A stretch of 64,000 bases of DNA, taken from CAVSJR01 sp963728285. Its GTDB lineage: Bacteria; Actinomycetota; UBA4738; HRBIN12. Both the position numbers and the translations under genes were made by a program. The stretch lies in contig CAVSJR010000005.1 of the NCBI GenBank assembly GCA_963728285.1, forward strand, positions 496,001 through 560,000, in the 5' to 3' direction. The notes beneath the pieces were generated by a model. That model did no database searches. It was not told the origin of the DNA and saw only the letters and a program-made list of their open reading frames with translations. Position 1 is the first letter of the stretch. Every line of letters begins with the position of its first letter. Shown here in pieces: positions 37,328 through 47,408 of the stretch.

Positions 37328-37333
37328 TAGCAT
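37328..37333 (+). promoter_or_regulatory. -10 hexamer in front of leuS
   Basis: TAGCAT ends nine bases before ATG 37343 with no Shine-Dalgarno in between, so leuS mRNA is probably leaderless or nearly so. Confidence 0.5.
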
Positions 37334-37342
37334 GAGCGCACG

Positions 37343-39808
37343 ATGTGCGCGAGAAGCCGGTACGACCCAGCGGAGATCGAGCCGAGGTGGCAGGCGGTCT
37401 GGGAACAGGAGGGCCTGTACCGGGCCTCGGAGGACCCCGAGGATCCCCGGCCGCGGTTCTACGCCCTCGACATGTTCCCCTACCCCTCGGGCGATCTGCA
37501 CATGGGGCACGCGGAGGCGTTCTCCGGCGGGGACGCCGTCGCGAGGTTCGCCGCGATGCGAGGCTCCAACGTCCTGCACCCGATCGGATGGGACGCGTTC
37601 GGACTCCCGGCCGAGAACGCCGCGATCCAACGAGGCATCCGGCCGAAGGAGTGGACCAACCAGAACATCGACCAGCAGCGCCGATCGTTCAAGCGCATGG
37701 GGATGTCGTTCGACTGGTCGAGGCAGTTCAACACCTGCGATCCCGAGTACTACCGATGGACGCAGTGGCTGTTCACGAGGTTCTTCGAGCGCGGCCTGGC
37801 CTACCGGAAGAACGCTCCTGCCAACTGGTGCCCGAACGACAAGACGGTGCTCGCCAACGAGCAGGTGATCAACGGCCACTGCGAACGCTGCGGGGCGCAG
37901 GTGGTTCGCAAGGATCTGACCCAGTGGTTCTTCAGGATCACCGACTACGCGCAGCGGCTCCTGGACGACATGAGCGAGCTGACGGAGTGGCCGGAGCGCG
38001 TCCTCAGGATGCAGCGCAATTGGATCGGCCGCTCGGAGGGAGCCAGCGTCGAGTTCCTGATCGCCGAGACCGGCGAGCCGGTCGAGGTCTTCACGACGCG
38101 GCCCGACACCCTCTGGGGGGTCACGTTCTTCGTGTTCGCGCCGGAGCATCCGCTCGTGCGAGACCTGGCCGAGGTCGGCGGCACCTCCGCCGAGGTCGGG
38201 AAGCTCCTCGATCGGCTGCAGGCCACGCCGCTGACGAGCCGGGAGCAGGCGGAGAGCCGCGAGGGCGTGGCGCTCGGCGTGCACGCCGTCAATCCCGTCA
38301 ACGGAGAGAAGGTGCCCTGCTTCGTGGCGCCCTACGTCCTGATGGAATACGGGACCGGAGCGGTGATGGGCGTCCCCGCGCACGACCAGCGGGACTTCGA
38401 GTTCGCGCGCGAGCACGGGCTGCCGGTGCGCGTCGTGATCCGCCCGGAGGGCGCCGACCTCGATCCCGACGCGATGGAGTCCGCCTTCGCGGCCGAGGGC
38501 GTCATGGTCAACTCGGGACCGTTCGACGGCGAGCGGTCGCCGGCGAGCATCTCGAGCGTCACCGCCTGGCTGGAGGAGCAGGGGCTCGGCAAGGCGGCCG
38601 TGTCCTACCGGCTGCGCGACTGGCTCATCTCCCGGCAGCGCTACTGGGGGGCGCCGATCCCGATCATTCACTGCGAGTCGTGCGGCGAGGTGCCGGTGCC
38701 GGACGAGGACCTGCCGGTGCTGCTGCCCGAGGACGTCGACTTCCGGCCGGGCGGCGACTCGCCGCTCGCCAGGAGCGAATCGTTCGTGAACGTGGACTGT
38801 CCTCGCTGCGGCCGCCCGGCCAAGCGAGACACGGACACCATGGACACGTTCGTCGACTCGTCGTGGTACCTGTATCGGTACTGCTCGCCGGACGAGGACT
38901 CCCTGCCGTTCGATCCCGCTCGCGTGGCCCGGTGGATGCCGGTCGGCCAGTACACCGGGGGAGTGGAGCACGCGATCCTGCATCTGCTCTACGTCCGCTT
39001 CTTCGCGAAGGTCCTTCACGACATGGGCATGGTGCGCTTCGTCGAGCCGCTCCCGAGGCTGATGAACCAGGGACAGGTCATCTTCGCCGGCGCATCGATG
39101 AGCAAGAGCAAGGGCAACATCGTCGAGCCGATGCCGATCGTTGAGCGGTGGGGGGCCGACACGATGCGGCTCACCATGCTGTTCGCCGGCCCGTTCGAGG
39201 ACGACATCGACTGGCAGCTGATCGCCGGCGACCCCGACAAGCGTCCCGGCGTGAACGCCTGGCTGGGGCGCGTGCATGCGGCCGTGTTCGAGGCGGCCGA
39301 GCGCGGGGAGGCGCCGGGCGAGCCCGAGGCGCTCGTTCGCCTCACCCATCGCACGATCAAGGGCGTCACCGCGGATCTCGAGCGCTTCCGCTTCAACACC
39401 GCCATCTCGAAGCTCCAGGTGTTGTCGAACGAGCTGCGGTCGGCCCTCGATGCGGGTCACTCGGGGCTGGGGGCGTCGCGCGCCCTCGCGCAGCTGCTCG
39501 CCCCCTTCGCCCCCTTCGCGGCCGAGGAGCTGTGGCGCGTCGCGCTCGGCGAGGCGACGAGCGTGCACCGTTCGCTCTGGCCCTCCTTCGATCCCTCCCT
39601 CGCGGCGGAGGATCGCGTCACGCTCGTCGTGCAGGTCGATGGCAAGGTTCGCGACAAGATCGAGGTCGACGCCGACGCGGACGAGGACGCGATCCGCGAG
39701 CTCGCGACGGCGTCGGAGAACGCCCGCCGCGCGATCGGCGGACGCGAGGTGCAACGGGTCATCGTTCGCCCACCGAAGCTCGTCAACATCGTCGTCGGCC
39801 CCTCCTGA
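37343..39808 (+). CDS. leuS: Leucyl-tRNA synthetase
   Basis: A class I synthetase of 821 residues that attaches leucine to tRNA-Leu. The HIGH-type motif is PYPSGDLHMGHAEAF near residue 45, the KMSKS-type loop is ASMSKSKGNIVEP near residue 580, and the editing domain (CP1) between them contains TTRPDTLWGVTFFVF and EYGTGAVMGVPAHD. Two zinc-like Cys sets (CERCGAQ, CESCGEV) are present. Length is typical for the bacterial type. The start matches the leaderless promoter. It heads the core gene block; comEA begins 130 bases downstream behind its own ribosome site. Confidence 0.97.
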   Translation: MCARSRYDPAEIEPRWQAVWEQEGLYRASEDPEDPRPRFYALDMFPYPSGDLHMGHAEAFSGGDAVARFAAMRGSNVLHPIGWDAFGLPAENAAIQRGIRPKEWTNQNIDQQRRSFKRMGMSFDWSRQFNTCDPEYYRWTQWLFTRFFERGLAYRKNAPANWCPNDKTVLANEQVINGHCERCGAQVVRKDLTQWFFRITDYAQRLLDDMSELTEWPERVLRMQRNWIGRSEGASVEFLIAETGEPVEVFTTRPDTLWGVTFFVFAPEHPLVRDLAEVGGTSAEVGKLLDRLQATPLTSREQAESREGVALGVHAVNPVNGEKVPCFVAPYVLMEYGTGAVMGVPAHDQRDFEFAREHGLPVRVVIRPEGADLDPDAMESAFAAEGVMVNSGPFDGERSPASISSVTAWLEEQGLGKAAVSYRLRDWLISRQRYWGAPIPIIHCESCGEVPVPDEDLPVLLPEDVDFRPGGDSPLARSESFVNVDCPRCGRPAKRDTDTMDTFVDSSWYLYRYCSPDEDSLPFDPARVARWMPVGQYTGGVEHAILHLLYVRFFAKVLHDMGMVRFVEPLPRLMNQGQVIFAGASMSKSKGNIVEPMPIVERWGADTMRLTMLFAGPFEDDIDWQLIAGDPDKRPGVNAWLGRVHAAVFEAAERGEAPGEPEALVRLTHRTIKGVTADLERFRFNTAISKLQVLSNELRSALDAGHSGLGASRALAQLLAPFAPFAAEELWRVALGEATSVHRSLWPSFDPSLAAEDRVTLVVQVDGKVRDKIEVDADADEDAIRELATASENARRAIGGREVQRVIVRPPKLVNIVVGPS

Positions 39809-39940
39809 CGACGACCTCCCTCGCCGCCGAACCGTGATGCGGGTCACGAACTCGCGGAGCGCCGTCGTCTAGCCTTCCCTCCGGACTCCCTCTCAGGTCC
39901 GGGTCACGGGCAGCGCACGTGCGCACGGGGGGAGGACCGC

Positions 39941-40582
39941 TTGGAGGAGTCGCTCCGCGACCGGCTGGCATCGCTGTCTCGCCGGGAGCTCGTCGCGCTG
40001 GCCGTCGTCGTCGTGGTGACGCTCGCCGGCGGCGCCGTGTGGTACGTGCGCTCGCTGCCGCGGCCGGTCGACGTCGTGAGGCGGCCGGGAGCCGTTGGGC
40101 TGGCGCAGCCGGTCGCCGCGCCCACGGCGACGCCGAGCCCTTCGTCGATCCTCGTGCACGTCGCCGGGCAGGTTCGCCGGCCCGGCGTCTACGAGTTCGG
40201 CGAGGGCGACCGGGTGATCGACGCCATCGACGCCGCGGGCGGTGTGCGAGGCGATGCGGCCCTCGACGAGCTGAACCTCGCCGCCCCGCTGACCGACGGC
40301 TCCCAAGTCCTCGTCCCGGGACGCTCCGCCGCCGCGGCGGCACCCATCGGGGAGGGATCGACGACGAGCGGAGCGGCGGATGCGACGACGGCGAAGATCA
40401 ACGTCAACACGGCGGACGCGGCGGAGCTCGAGGAGCTGCCCGGCATCGGAGAGGTGCTGTCGCAGGCGATCGTCGACTACCGGGCCGAGAACGGCCCGTT
40501 CTCGTCGGTGGACGAGCTCGAGGACGTGAGCGGGATCGGCCCCGCGATCCTCGAGGACGTCCGGGACCTCGTCGGCGTGTGA
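39941..40582 (+). CDS. comEA: ComEA-type DNA-binding competence protein
   Basis: A 213-residue protein started by TTG behind GGGGGGAGG. A short cytosolic head is followed by a membrane helix (ELVALAVVVVVTLAGGAVWY), an SLBB domain (ILVHVAGQVRRPGVYEFGEG), and a C-terminal helix-hairpin-helix pair (INVNTADAAELEELPGIGEV, then FSSVDELEDVSGIGPAILED). This is the DNA receptor of the uptake machinery, acting outside the membrane and passing DNA to ComEC, which is encoded right after it. Many actinobacteria keep comEA-comEC without being known to transform. Confidence 0.93.
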   Translation: MEESLRDRLASLSRRELVALAVVVVVTLAGGAVWYVRSLPRPVDVVRRPGAVGLAQPVAAPTATPSPSSILVHVAGQVRRPGVYEFGEGDRVIDAIDAAGGVRGDAALDELNLAAPLTDGSQVLVPGRSAAAAAPIGEGSTTSGAADATTAKINVNTADAAELEELPGIGEVLSQAIVDYRAENGPFSSVDELEDVSGIGPAILEDVRDLVGV

Positions 40583-40597
40583 GCCGGGGCGCCCGCC

Positions 40598-42985
40598 GTG
40601 GGGGAGTGGATCCTGCCCGCGGCGGCCGGCGCCTGCGCGGCCGGGCTGCTGGCATGGCCCCACCTCGCGCGCTGGGGTCCGCCGTGGGCCTTCCTTGTGG
40701 TCGGGGCCGCCGCGATGATCGGCGCCGTCCTGGCATCGCCGAGGCCGGCGCCGCGTCCCGGGGTGCTGCACGCGTGGGGGCTGTTGGATGAAGCCGAGCC
40801 GGCCGCGCTCGGGTCGGTCGCCGCCGAGCGACTCGAACAGGGTGCGGCCCACCCGGCGGTGACGTTCGCTCTGTCGCTGGCCGGCGTGGCCCTGATCGCG
40901 GCCGGCGTCGGTGGGATGCATGCGTCGCAGCTCGATTCGTCCCTGATGGCGGCGATCGCGCCCAACCACATCGTCGCGGAAGGATCGATTCGGGAGGACT
41001 CGGGCGTCGGTCCCTACGGCTGGTCCGTGACGGTGGATCTCGACGTCGTGGCGTGGGACGGGCATCGCGTGGCGGTGGCCGAGCCGGTGCTCGTCGAGGG
41101 ATCCGGCCCGCAGCCTCGCGTCGCCCGCGGGGACCGCGTGCGCGTGGAGGGGCTCGCCGAGCTGCCGGAGCCGGGGGAGTTCGCGACGGGCCTCCGTCGT
41201 CGCGGCATCGTCGCCCTCGTTCGGGCCACGGACGTGCGCCGGCTCGGACCCCCGGGGAACCCGCTCGAGCGAGCCGCGGCGGCATTCCGATCGGCGCTGG
41301 CTCGGTCGATGCGGCGAGTGTTTCCGGCGCGCGAGGCGGGCCTGCTCGCGGGGCTGGCGCTGGGCGACGATGCGCATCTGGATCCGGGGCTCGAGCGAGA
41401 CTTCCGGGCGGTGGGCCTCAGCCACCTGCTCGTCGCCTCCGGCCAGAACGTCGCGATGGTGCTCGCGCCCGTGCTCGCGTTGACGATGCTGCTGCGGCTT
41501 CCGGCGTCCGCGCGCCTGGTCGCCGGCATCGGCACCGTGGCGTTCTTCGTCGTCCTCACCGGATCCGAGCCGTCGGTCCTGCGGGCCGGCCTCATGGCGG
41601 GCCTGGGCCTCGTCGGCATCTTCGCGGGCCGCCCAAGGAGCACCGCCTCCCTGCTCGGGGGAAGCGTCCTGATCCTGCTGCTGCTGGATCCGTCGCTGGT
41701 GTGGTCCATCGGCTTCCGGCTCTCGGTCGCCGCGACGGCCGGGATGGTCGCGCTCGCCGTCCCGATCTCGCGGCGGCTCCACCTCCTGCCACGGCCGGTG
41801 GCGCTGGCGCTCTCGACGACGCTCGCCGCCCAGCTCGGGGCGACGCCCGTGCTGCTGTGGCACTTCGAGGAGGTTCCGGGAATCACGGGCCTCGCGAACG
41901 TGCTCGCGTTCCCGGCCGTCGAGCCCGCGCTCGTGCTCGGCCTCATGGCCGCGGGCCTCGGGGCGATCTGGCTGCCGCTCGGTCGTGTCGTCGCGGCCGC
42001 CGCGTCGATCCCCATGCGGTGGCTCGAGGGCGTCGCGGATCACCTCGCGCGCGCCCCCGTGCCGTGGATCACGTCCGGGGCGCTCGGGGCCGTCGTGGTC
42101 TGCGCCGTCGCGATCGCCGTTGGGTGGCGGCTGCGGACCGGCCGGCGGTTCCCGCGCTCCGCGGTCGCGGCAGCGGCCCTTGCCCTGAGCGTCCTCGTCT
42201 GGATCGCCGCGCTGTCGGCCGGGCCCCCATCGGGGCTTCGCGTCACCTTCTTCGACGTGGGGCAGGGGGATGCCGCCCTCGTGCGGTCACCCGCGGGCGC
42301 CTCCGTGCTCGTCGACGGAGGACCCGACGAGGAGCAGGTGGCCGGGAAGCTCGCGGCCCTCGGGGTGCGGCGGCTCGATCTGCTCATCGCCTCCCATCCG
42401 CACACGGATCACGTCATCGGCCTGCCCGAGGTGCTCGCCAGATATCCCGTCGGCGTCGCGCTCGAGCCCGGCTGCCCGGACGGCTCGCCGATCCGCGCCG
42501 AGTTGATGCGCGCCTTTCGCGACGAGGGCACCGTCGTCGAGCATCCCCGGGCGGGTGAGGCGTTCGCCGTCGGGGACCTCCGGATCGATGTCCTCTCGCC
42601 GAACGCCTGTTACCACGGGACCGAATCCGACGCGAACAACGATGCGATCGTCGTGATGCTCTCGTGGAGGGAGGACACGATCCTGTTCGCGACGGAGCCG
42701 GAGGAGCCCGCGCAGCAGACGATGCTCGACTCGGGCGCGCGATTGCAGGCCGACGTGCTGAAGGTGCCGCATCACGGCGCTGCGACGTCGTTGCCCGAGT
42801 TCTTCGATGCCGTCGATCCGGAGCTCGCCATCGTCAGCGTCGGGCCCAATTCCTACGGACATCCGGTCCCCGAGACGCTCGCGGAGCTCCGGAGCACCGG
42901 GGCCGAGGTGATCAGGACCGATCGAGCGGGGGACGTCACCGTCGAGTTCGGCACGGGAGGGCCGCGCGTAGACTCGGCGGCGTGA
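40598..42985 (+). CDS. comEC: ComEC/Rec2 DNA uptake channel
   Basis: A 795-residue membrane protein started by GTG 15 bases after comEA. Membrane helices at the N-terminus and a soluble OB-like DUF4131 part precede the Competence domain (LLAGLALGDDAHLDPGLERD; VGLSHLLVASGQNVAMVLAP). The C-terminal 260 residues are a metallo-beta-lactamase-like domain beginning VTFFDVGQGDAALVRSP with the metal motif ASHPHTDHVIGL and LKVPHHGAATS, thought to degrade the incoming strand. It forms the membrane channel for single-stranded DNA. holA starts inside its stop codon region (GTGA), so they are co-translated. Confidence 0.95.
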   Translation: MGEWILPAAAGACAAGLLAWPHLARWGPPWAFLVVGAAAMIGAVLASPRPAPRPGVLHAWGLLDEAEPAALGSVAAERLEQGAAHPAVTFALSLAGVALIAAGVGGMHASQLDSSLMAAIAPNHIVAEGSIREDSGVGPYGWSVTVDLDVVAWDGHRVAVAEPVLVEGSGPQPRVARGDRVRVEGLAELPEPGEFATGLRRRGIVALVRATDVRRLGPPGNPLERAAAAFRSALARSMRRVFPAREAGLLAGLALGDDAHLDPGLERDFRAVGLSHLLVASGQNVAMVLAPVLALTMLLRLPASARLVAGIGTVAFFVVLTGSEPSVLRAGLMAGLGLVGIFAGRPRSTASLLGGSVLILLLLDPSLVWSIGFRLSVAATAGMVALAVPISRRLHLLPRPVALALSTTLAAQLGATPVLLWHFEEVPGITGLANVLAFPAVEPALVLGLMAAGLGAIWLPLGRVVAAAASIPMRWLEGVADHLARAPVPWITSGALGAVVVCAVAIAVGWRLRTGRRFPRSAVAAAALALSVLVWIAALSAGPPSGLRVTFFDVGQGDAALVRSPAGASVLVDGGPDEEQVAGKLAALGVRRLDLLIASHPHTDHVIGLPEVLARYPVGVALEPGCPDGSPIRAELMRAFRDEGTVVEHPRAGEAFAVGDLRIDVLSPNACYHGTESDANNDAIVVMLSWREDTILFATEPEEPAQQTMLDSGARLQADVLKVPHHGAATSLPEFFDAVDPELAIVSVGPNSYGHPVPETLAELRSTGAEVIRTDRAGDVTVEFGTGGPRVDSAA

Positions 42986-43932
42986 CCACGCGCTCGAACG
43001 TCGTCCTGCTCTGGGGGGAGGACGCCTTCCTGCTGCGCGAGGCCGCGCACGACGCGCTCGGGGACGCCGGGGCGCGGGAGGTCGACGGCTCCGAGTGGCA
43101 AGGGGGAGAGACGGCCGATCTCGCGACGCCGTCGCTGTTCGGCGAGCGCCGGGCCCTCCTCGTCACCGACTGTCGCTCGCTGTCGCAGGACGCGATCCGC
43201 GAGATCGCCGCCTACCTGAACGCGCCGGATCCCGATGCGCCGCTCGTGCTCGCGGCCACCGTCGCGGACCGAGGAAAGCCGCCCGCGGCTCTCGTGAAGC
43301 TCGTGCGCCCGGTCGGGGAGGTTCGCGAGGTGAAGGTCGTCAGGAAGGAGCTTCCGGGCTGGGTCATCGCGCGAGGGGTCTCGCGGGGGATCGAGGTCAC
43401 GCCGGCCGCCGCCGCGGGGCTCGTCGACATCCTCGGCGAGGAGCCGGCGGTGCTGGATCAGGCGATCGTGCAGCTCGGGGCGGCCTATCAGGGGACGAGG
43501 ATCACGCCCGAGATCGTCGCCACGCAGTTCCGCGGCCTCGGGGAGCAACACATGTGGGACCTGTGCGACCGCGCGTTCGGCAAGGACCCGGCGGGAGCGA
43601 TGCGCGCGCTGCGCTCGATGCTCGAGCAGCGCGACGATCCGCTCATGATCCTCGGGGGCATCGCCTCCCGGCTGCGTGATCTCCTTCGGGTCCGCGCGCT
43701 CCCGGAGCGAATGCCGCTGACGGAGGTGGCGAAGGCCGCGGGGCTGCGATTCGATTGGCAGGCGCGCCGGTACCGGGATCAGGCGAGGAGGTTCTCGATC
43801 GAGGAGCTCGTCCGGCTGCACGCGCGGGTCGCCGACGTCGATCGGTCGCTGAAGTCGGGGGCGGAGGCCGAGATCGTGCTGCCGATGCTGGTCGGCGGCA
43901 TCGCGGGTGAGCCGGTGACCGCGGGAGTGTGA
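42982..43932 (+). CDS. holA: DNA polymerase III subunit delta
   Basis: A 316-residue clamp-loader subunit. It begins VVLLWGEDAFLLREAAHDAL, the usual start of HolA, and has the AAA+-like core (SLFGERRALLVTDCRSLSQD; ADLATPSL) and the C-terminal collar helices (MLEQRDDPLMILGGIASRLR; RFSIEELVRLHARVADVDRS). Delta opens the sliding clamp during loading. GTG 42982 overlaps the comEC stop; TAGACT at 42969-42974 lies seven bases before it and could give an internal leaderless transcript. Confidence 0.94.
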   Translation: MTTRSNVVLLWGEDAFLLREAAHDALGDAGAREVDGSEWQGGETADLATPSLFGERRALLVTDCRSLSQDAIREIAAYLNAPDPDAPLVLAATVADRGKPPAALVKLVRPVGEVREVKVVRKELPGWVIARGVSRGIEVTPAAAAGLVDILGEEPAVLDQAIVQLGAAYQGTRITPEIVATQFRGLGEQHMWDLCDRAFGKDPAGAMRALRSMLEQRDDPLMILGGIASRLRDLLRVRALPERMPLTEVAKAAGLRFDWQARRYRDQARRFSIEELVRLHARVADVDRSLKSGAEAEIVLPMLVGGIAGEPVTAGV

Positions 43933-43979
43933 ACGGGTTTTCGAAGGCGGCGCCCGCGTCGCCTGCGAGCGCCGGGTGT

Positions 43980-44249
43980 TTACTCGGCCCGGGAGCGGTT
44001 GAGCTCTCGAGCCAGCCGGGATTTGCGCCGGGACGCGGTCCGCTTATGGATGACGCCCTTCGAGGCGGCCTTGTCGAGGTCCCGGCCCGCCTCGCGCGCG
44101 CTCGTCGCCGCCGCGTCGAGGTCGCCGGCCGCCGCCGAGGCGTGCACCTTCTTCGTCGAGGTCTTCAGGGAGGAGCGCACGCCCTTGTTCCGCTCGTGCG
44201 CCGCCTCGTTCTGGCGGTTCCGCTTGATCTGAGACTTGATGTTGGCCAT
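43980..44249 (-). CDS. rpsT: 30S ribosomal protein S20
   Basis: An 89-residue, strongly basic, all-helical protein: MANIKSQIKRNRQNEAAHER, SLKTSTKKVHASA, and ASKGVIHKRTASRRKSRLAR with the conserved GVIHKRTASR segment that contacts 16S rRNA. It binds the 5' domain of 16S rRNA early in assembly. It is the only minus-strand gene in the core block, converging with holA and divergent from lepA, the usual actinobacterial placement. Confidence 0.97.
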   Translation of the reverse strand: MANIKSQIKRNRQNEAAHERNKGVRSSLKTSTKKVHASAAAGDLDAAATSAREAGRDLDKAASKGVIHKRTASRRKSRLARELNRSRAE

Positions 44250-44258
44250 CGCCGCGGC

Positions 44259-44264
44259 AGTCTA
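44259..44264 (-). promoter_or_regulatory. -10 hexamer in front of rpsT
   Basis: On the minus strand TAGACT ends nine bases before ATG 44249. No Shine-Dalgarno sequence lies between, the same arrangement and spacing as leuS, the HIT gene and recO. Confidence 0.5.
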
Positions 44265-44359
44265 CCAGCGCCGACATCGGCGACTCGAGGGCGCCCCGAT
44301 GGCGACCCGGAGCGGCGGATGCATCGATGCCGCGCCTCACGCCCGTACCATGGGAGGCC

Positions 44360-46170
<1,811 letters not shown>

Positions 46171-46174
<4 letters not shown>

Positions 46175-47319
46175 GCGTGCCCGCCGACCCGCTCGACCGA
46201 ACCGCGGAGGAGGCGGCGGTCGGCGCCGGCATCTACGTCCACGTTCCGTTCTGCCTCACCCGCTGCGGCTACTGTGATTTCAACGCGCACGCGGGCCTCG
46301 ATCCGCTCAAGGGCCCGTACGTCCGGGCGCTCGAGCGGGAGGCGGACCTCGTCGCCGACGAGTGGAGGGAGGAGAGATTCGTCTCGGTCTTCGTCGGCGG
46401 CGGAACGCCGACGACGCTCGAGGCGCCGGCCCTCGATGGTCTGTTGTCGCACGTGCGCTCGCGCTTCGACGTGGACGCCGACGCCGAGGTCACGATCGAG
46501 GCCAATCCCGACACCGTCGACGAGGCTCGATTTCGCTCACTGCTCGCCGCGGGATATTCGAGGGTCTCCATGGGAGCGCAGTCGTTCGACCCCGCGTCGC
46601 TCGAGGCGCTCGAGCGGATCCACTCGCCCGACGCCGTGCGTCGCGCCTTCGCCGCGGCGCGATCCGCCGGCTATCGCAACCTCAATGTGGACCTGATCTA
46701 CGGGGCGGACGGCGAGACGCTCGAGTCGTGGCGGCGGACGCTCGAGCAGGCGATATCCCTTGCCCCCGAGCATATCTCAGCCTACGCGCTGACCATCGAG
46801 CCGGCGACCCCGCTCGGTCGCAAGGTCGAGGCGGGCGCCGTCGCGCCGCCGGACCCCGACGCGCAGGCGGACATGTTCCTCCTGGCGTGCGAGCTGCTCG
46901 ACGGCGCCGGCTTCGGACACTACGAGGTATCGAACTGGGCGCGGCCCGGGTACGAATGCCGCCACAACCTCGGGTACTGGGAGCGACGGCCCTACCTCGG
47001 CCTCGGCGCCGGCGCCCACTCCTACCGCGACCGCCGTCGCTGGTGGAACGTCCGCCCTCCGGAGGGCTACATCCGCGCGGTCGAGGCCGGCGAGGCGCCA
47101 GTCGGCGGCGATGAGCGGCTCGACCCGCAGGACGACTACCTGGAGGAGGTCTTTCTGCGCATGCGGACGCTCCAGGGCATCCCCGGCTCGTGGGTCGAGG
47201 ACGAGCGCGCCGAGGGGTTCCTCGAGGCCGGGCTGCTCGACCAGCGTGGACGCCGTCTCGTCCCCACGGAACGGGGCATGCTGCTGCTCAACGAGATCGT
47301 GCTCTCGCTCACGGCCTAG
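46171..47319 (+). CDS. hemW: Radical SAM heme chaperone HemW
   Basis: A 382-residue radical SAM protein. IYVHVPFCLTRCGYCDFNAH carries C-x3-C-x2-C for the 4Fe-4S cluster, VFVGGGTPTTL is the glycine-rich SAM site, and RVSMGAQSFDPASLEALERI plus the C-terminal GAHSYRDRRRWWNV are HemW features. It was formerly named as oxygen-independent coproporphyrinogen oxidase, but HemW-type proteins deliver heme. The third residue after the last cysteine is D-F, as in HemW. ATGA overlap with lepA shows coupling. Family is certain; heme transfer is inferred from relatives. Confidence 0.92.
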
Positions 47320-47408
47320 TTCGTCGTTGCGGGTCCGGCCCCGACGCTCGGTTGCGCCGGCTCCGAGCGTCGTGGTAGGTAGGGAGTCCCGACGAGAGAG
47401 GATCCCAC

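Noticed and set aside
37205..39847. An 880-codon open frame antisense to leuS
   Set aside because: It is long only because high-GC coding DNA has few stops on the opposite strand; translation is rich in Arg, Gly and Asp without any motif, while leuS is unmistakable.
44327..44359. ATG 44327 as the lepA start
   Set aside because: No ribosome site or promoter at a suitable distance; the region contains the TACCAT box that suits GTG 44360, and the extra residues are not typical of LepA.
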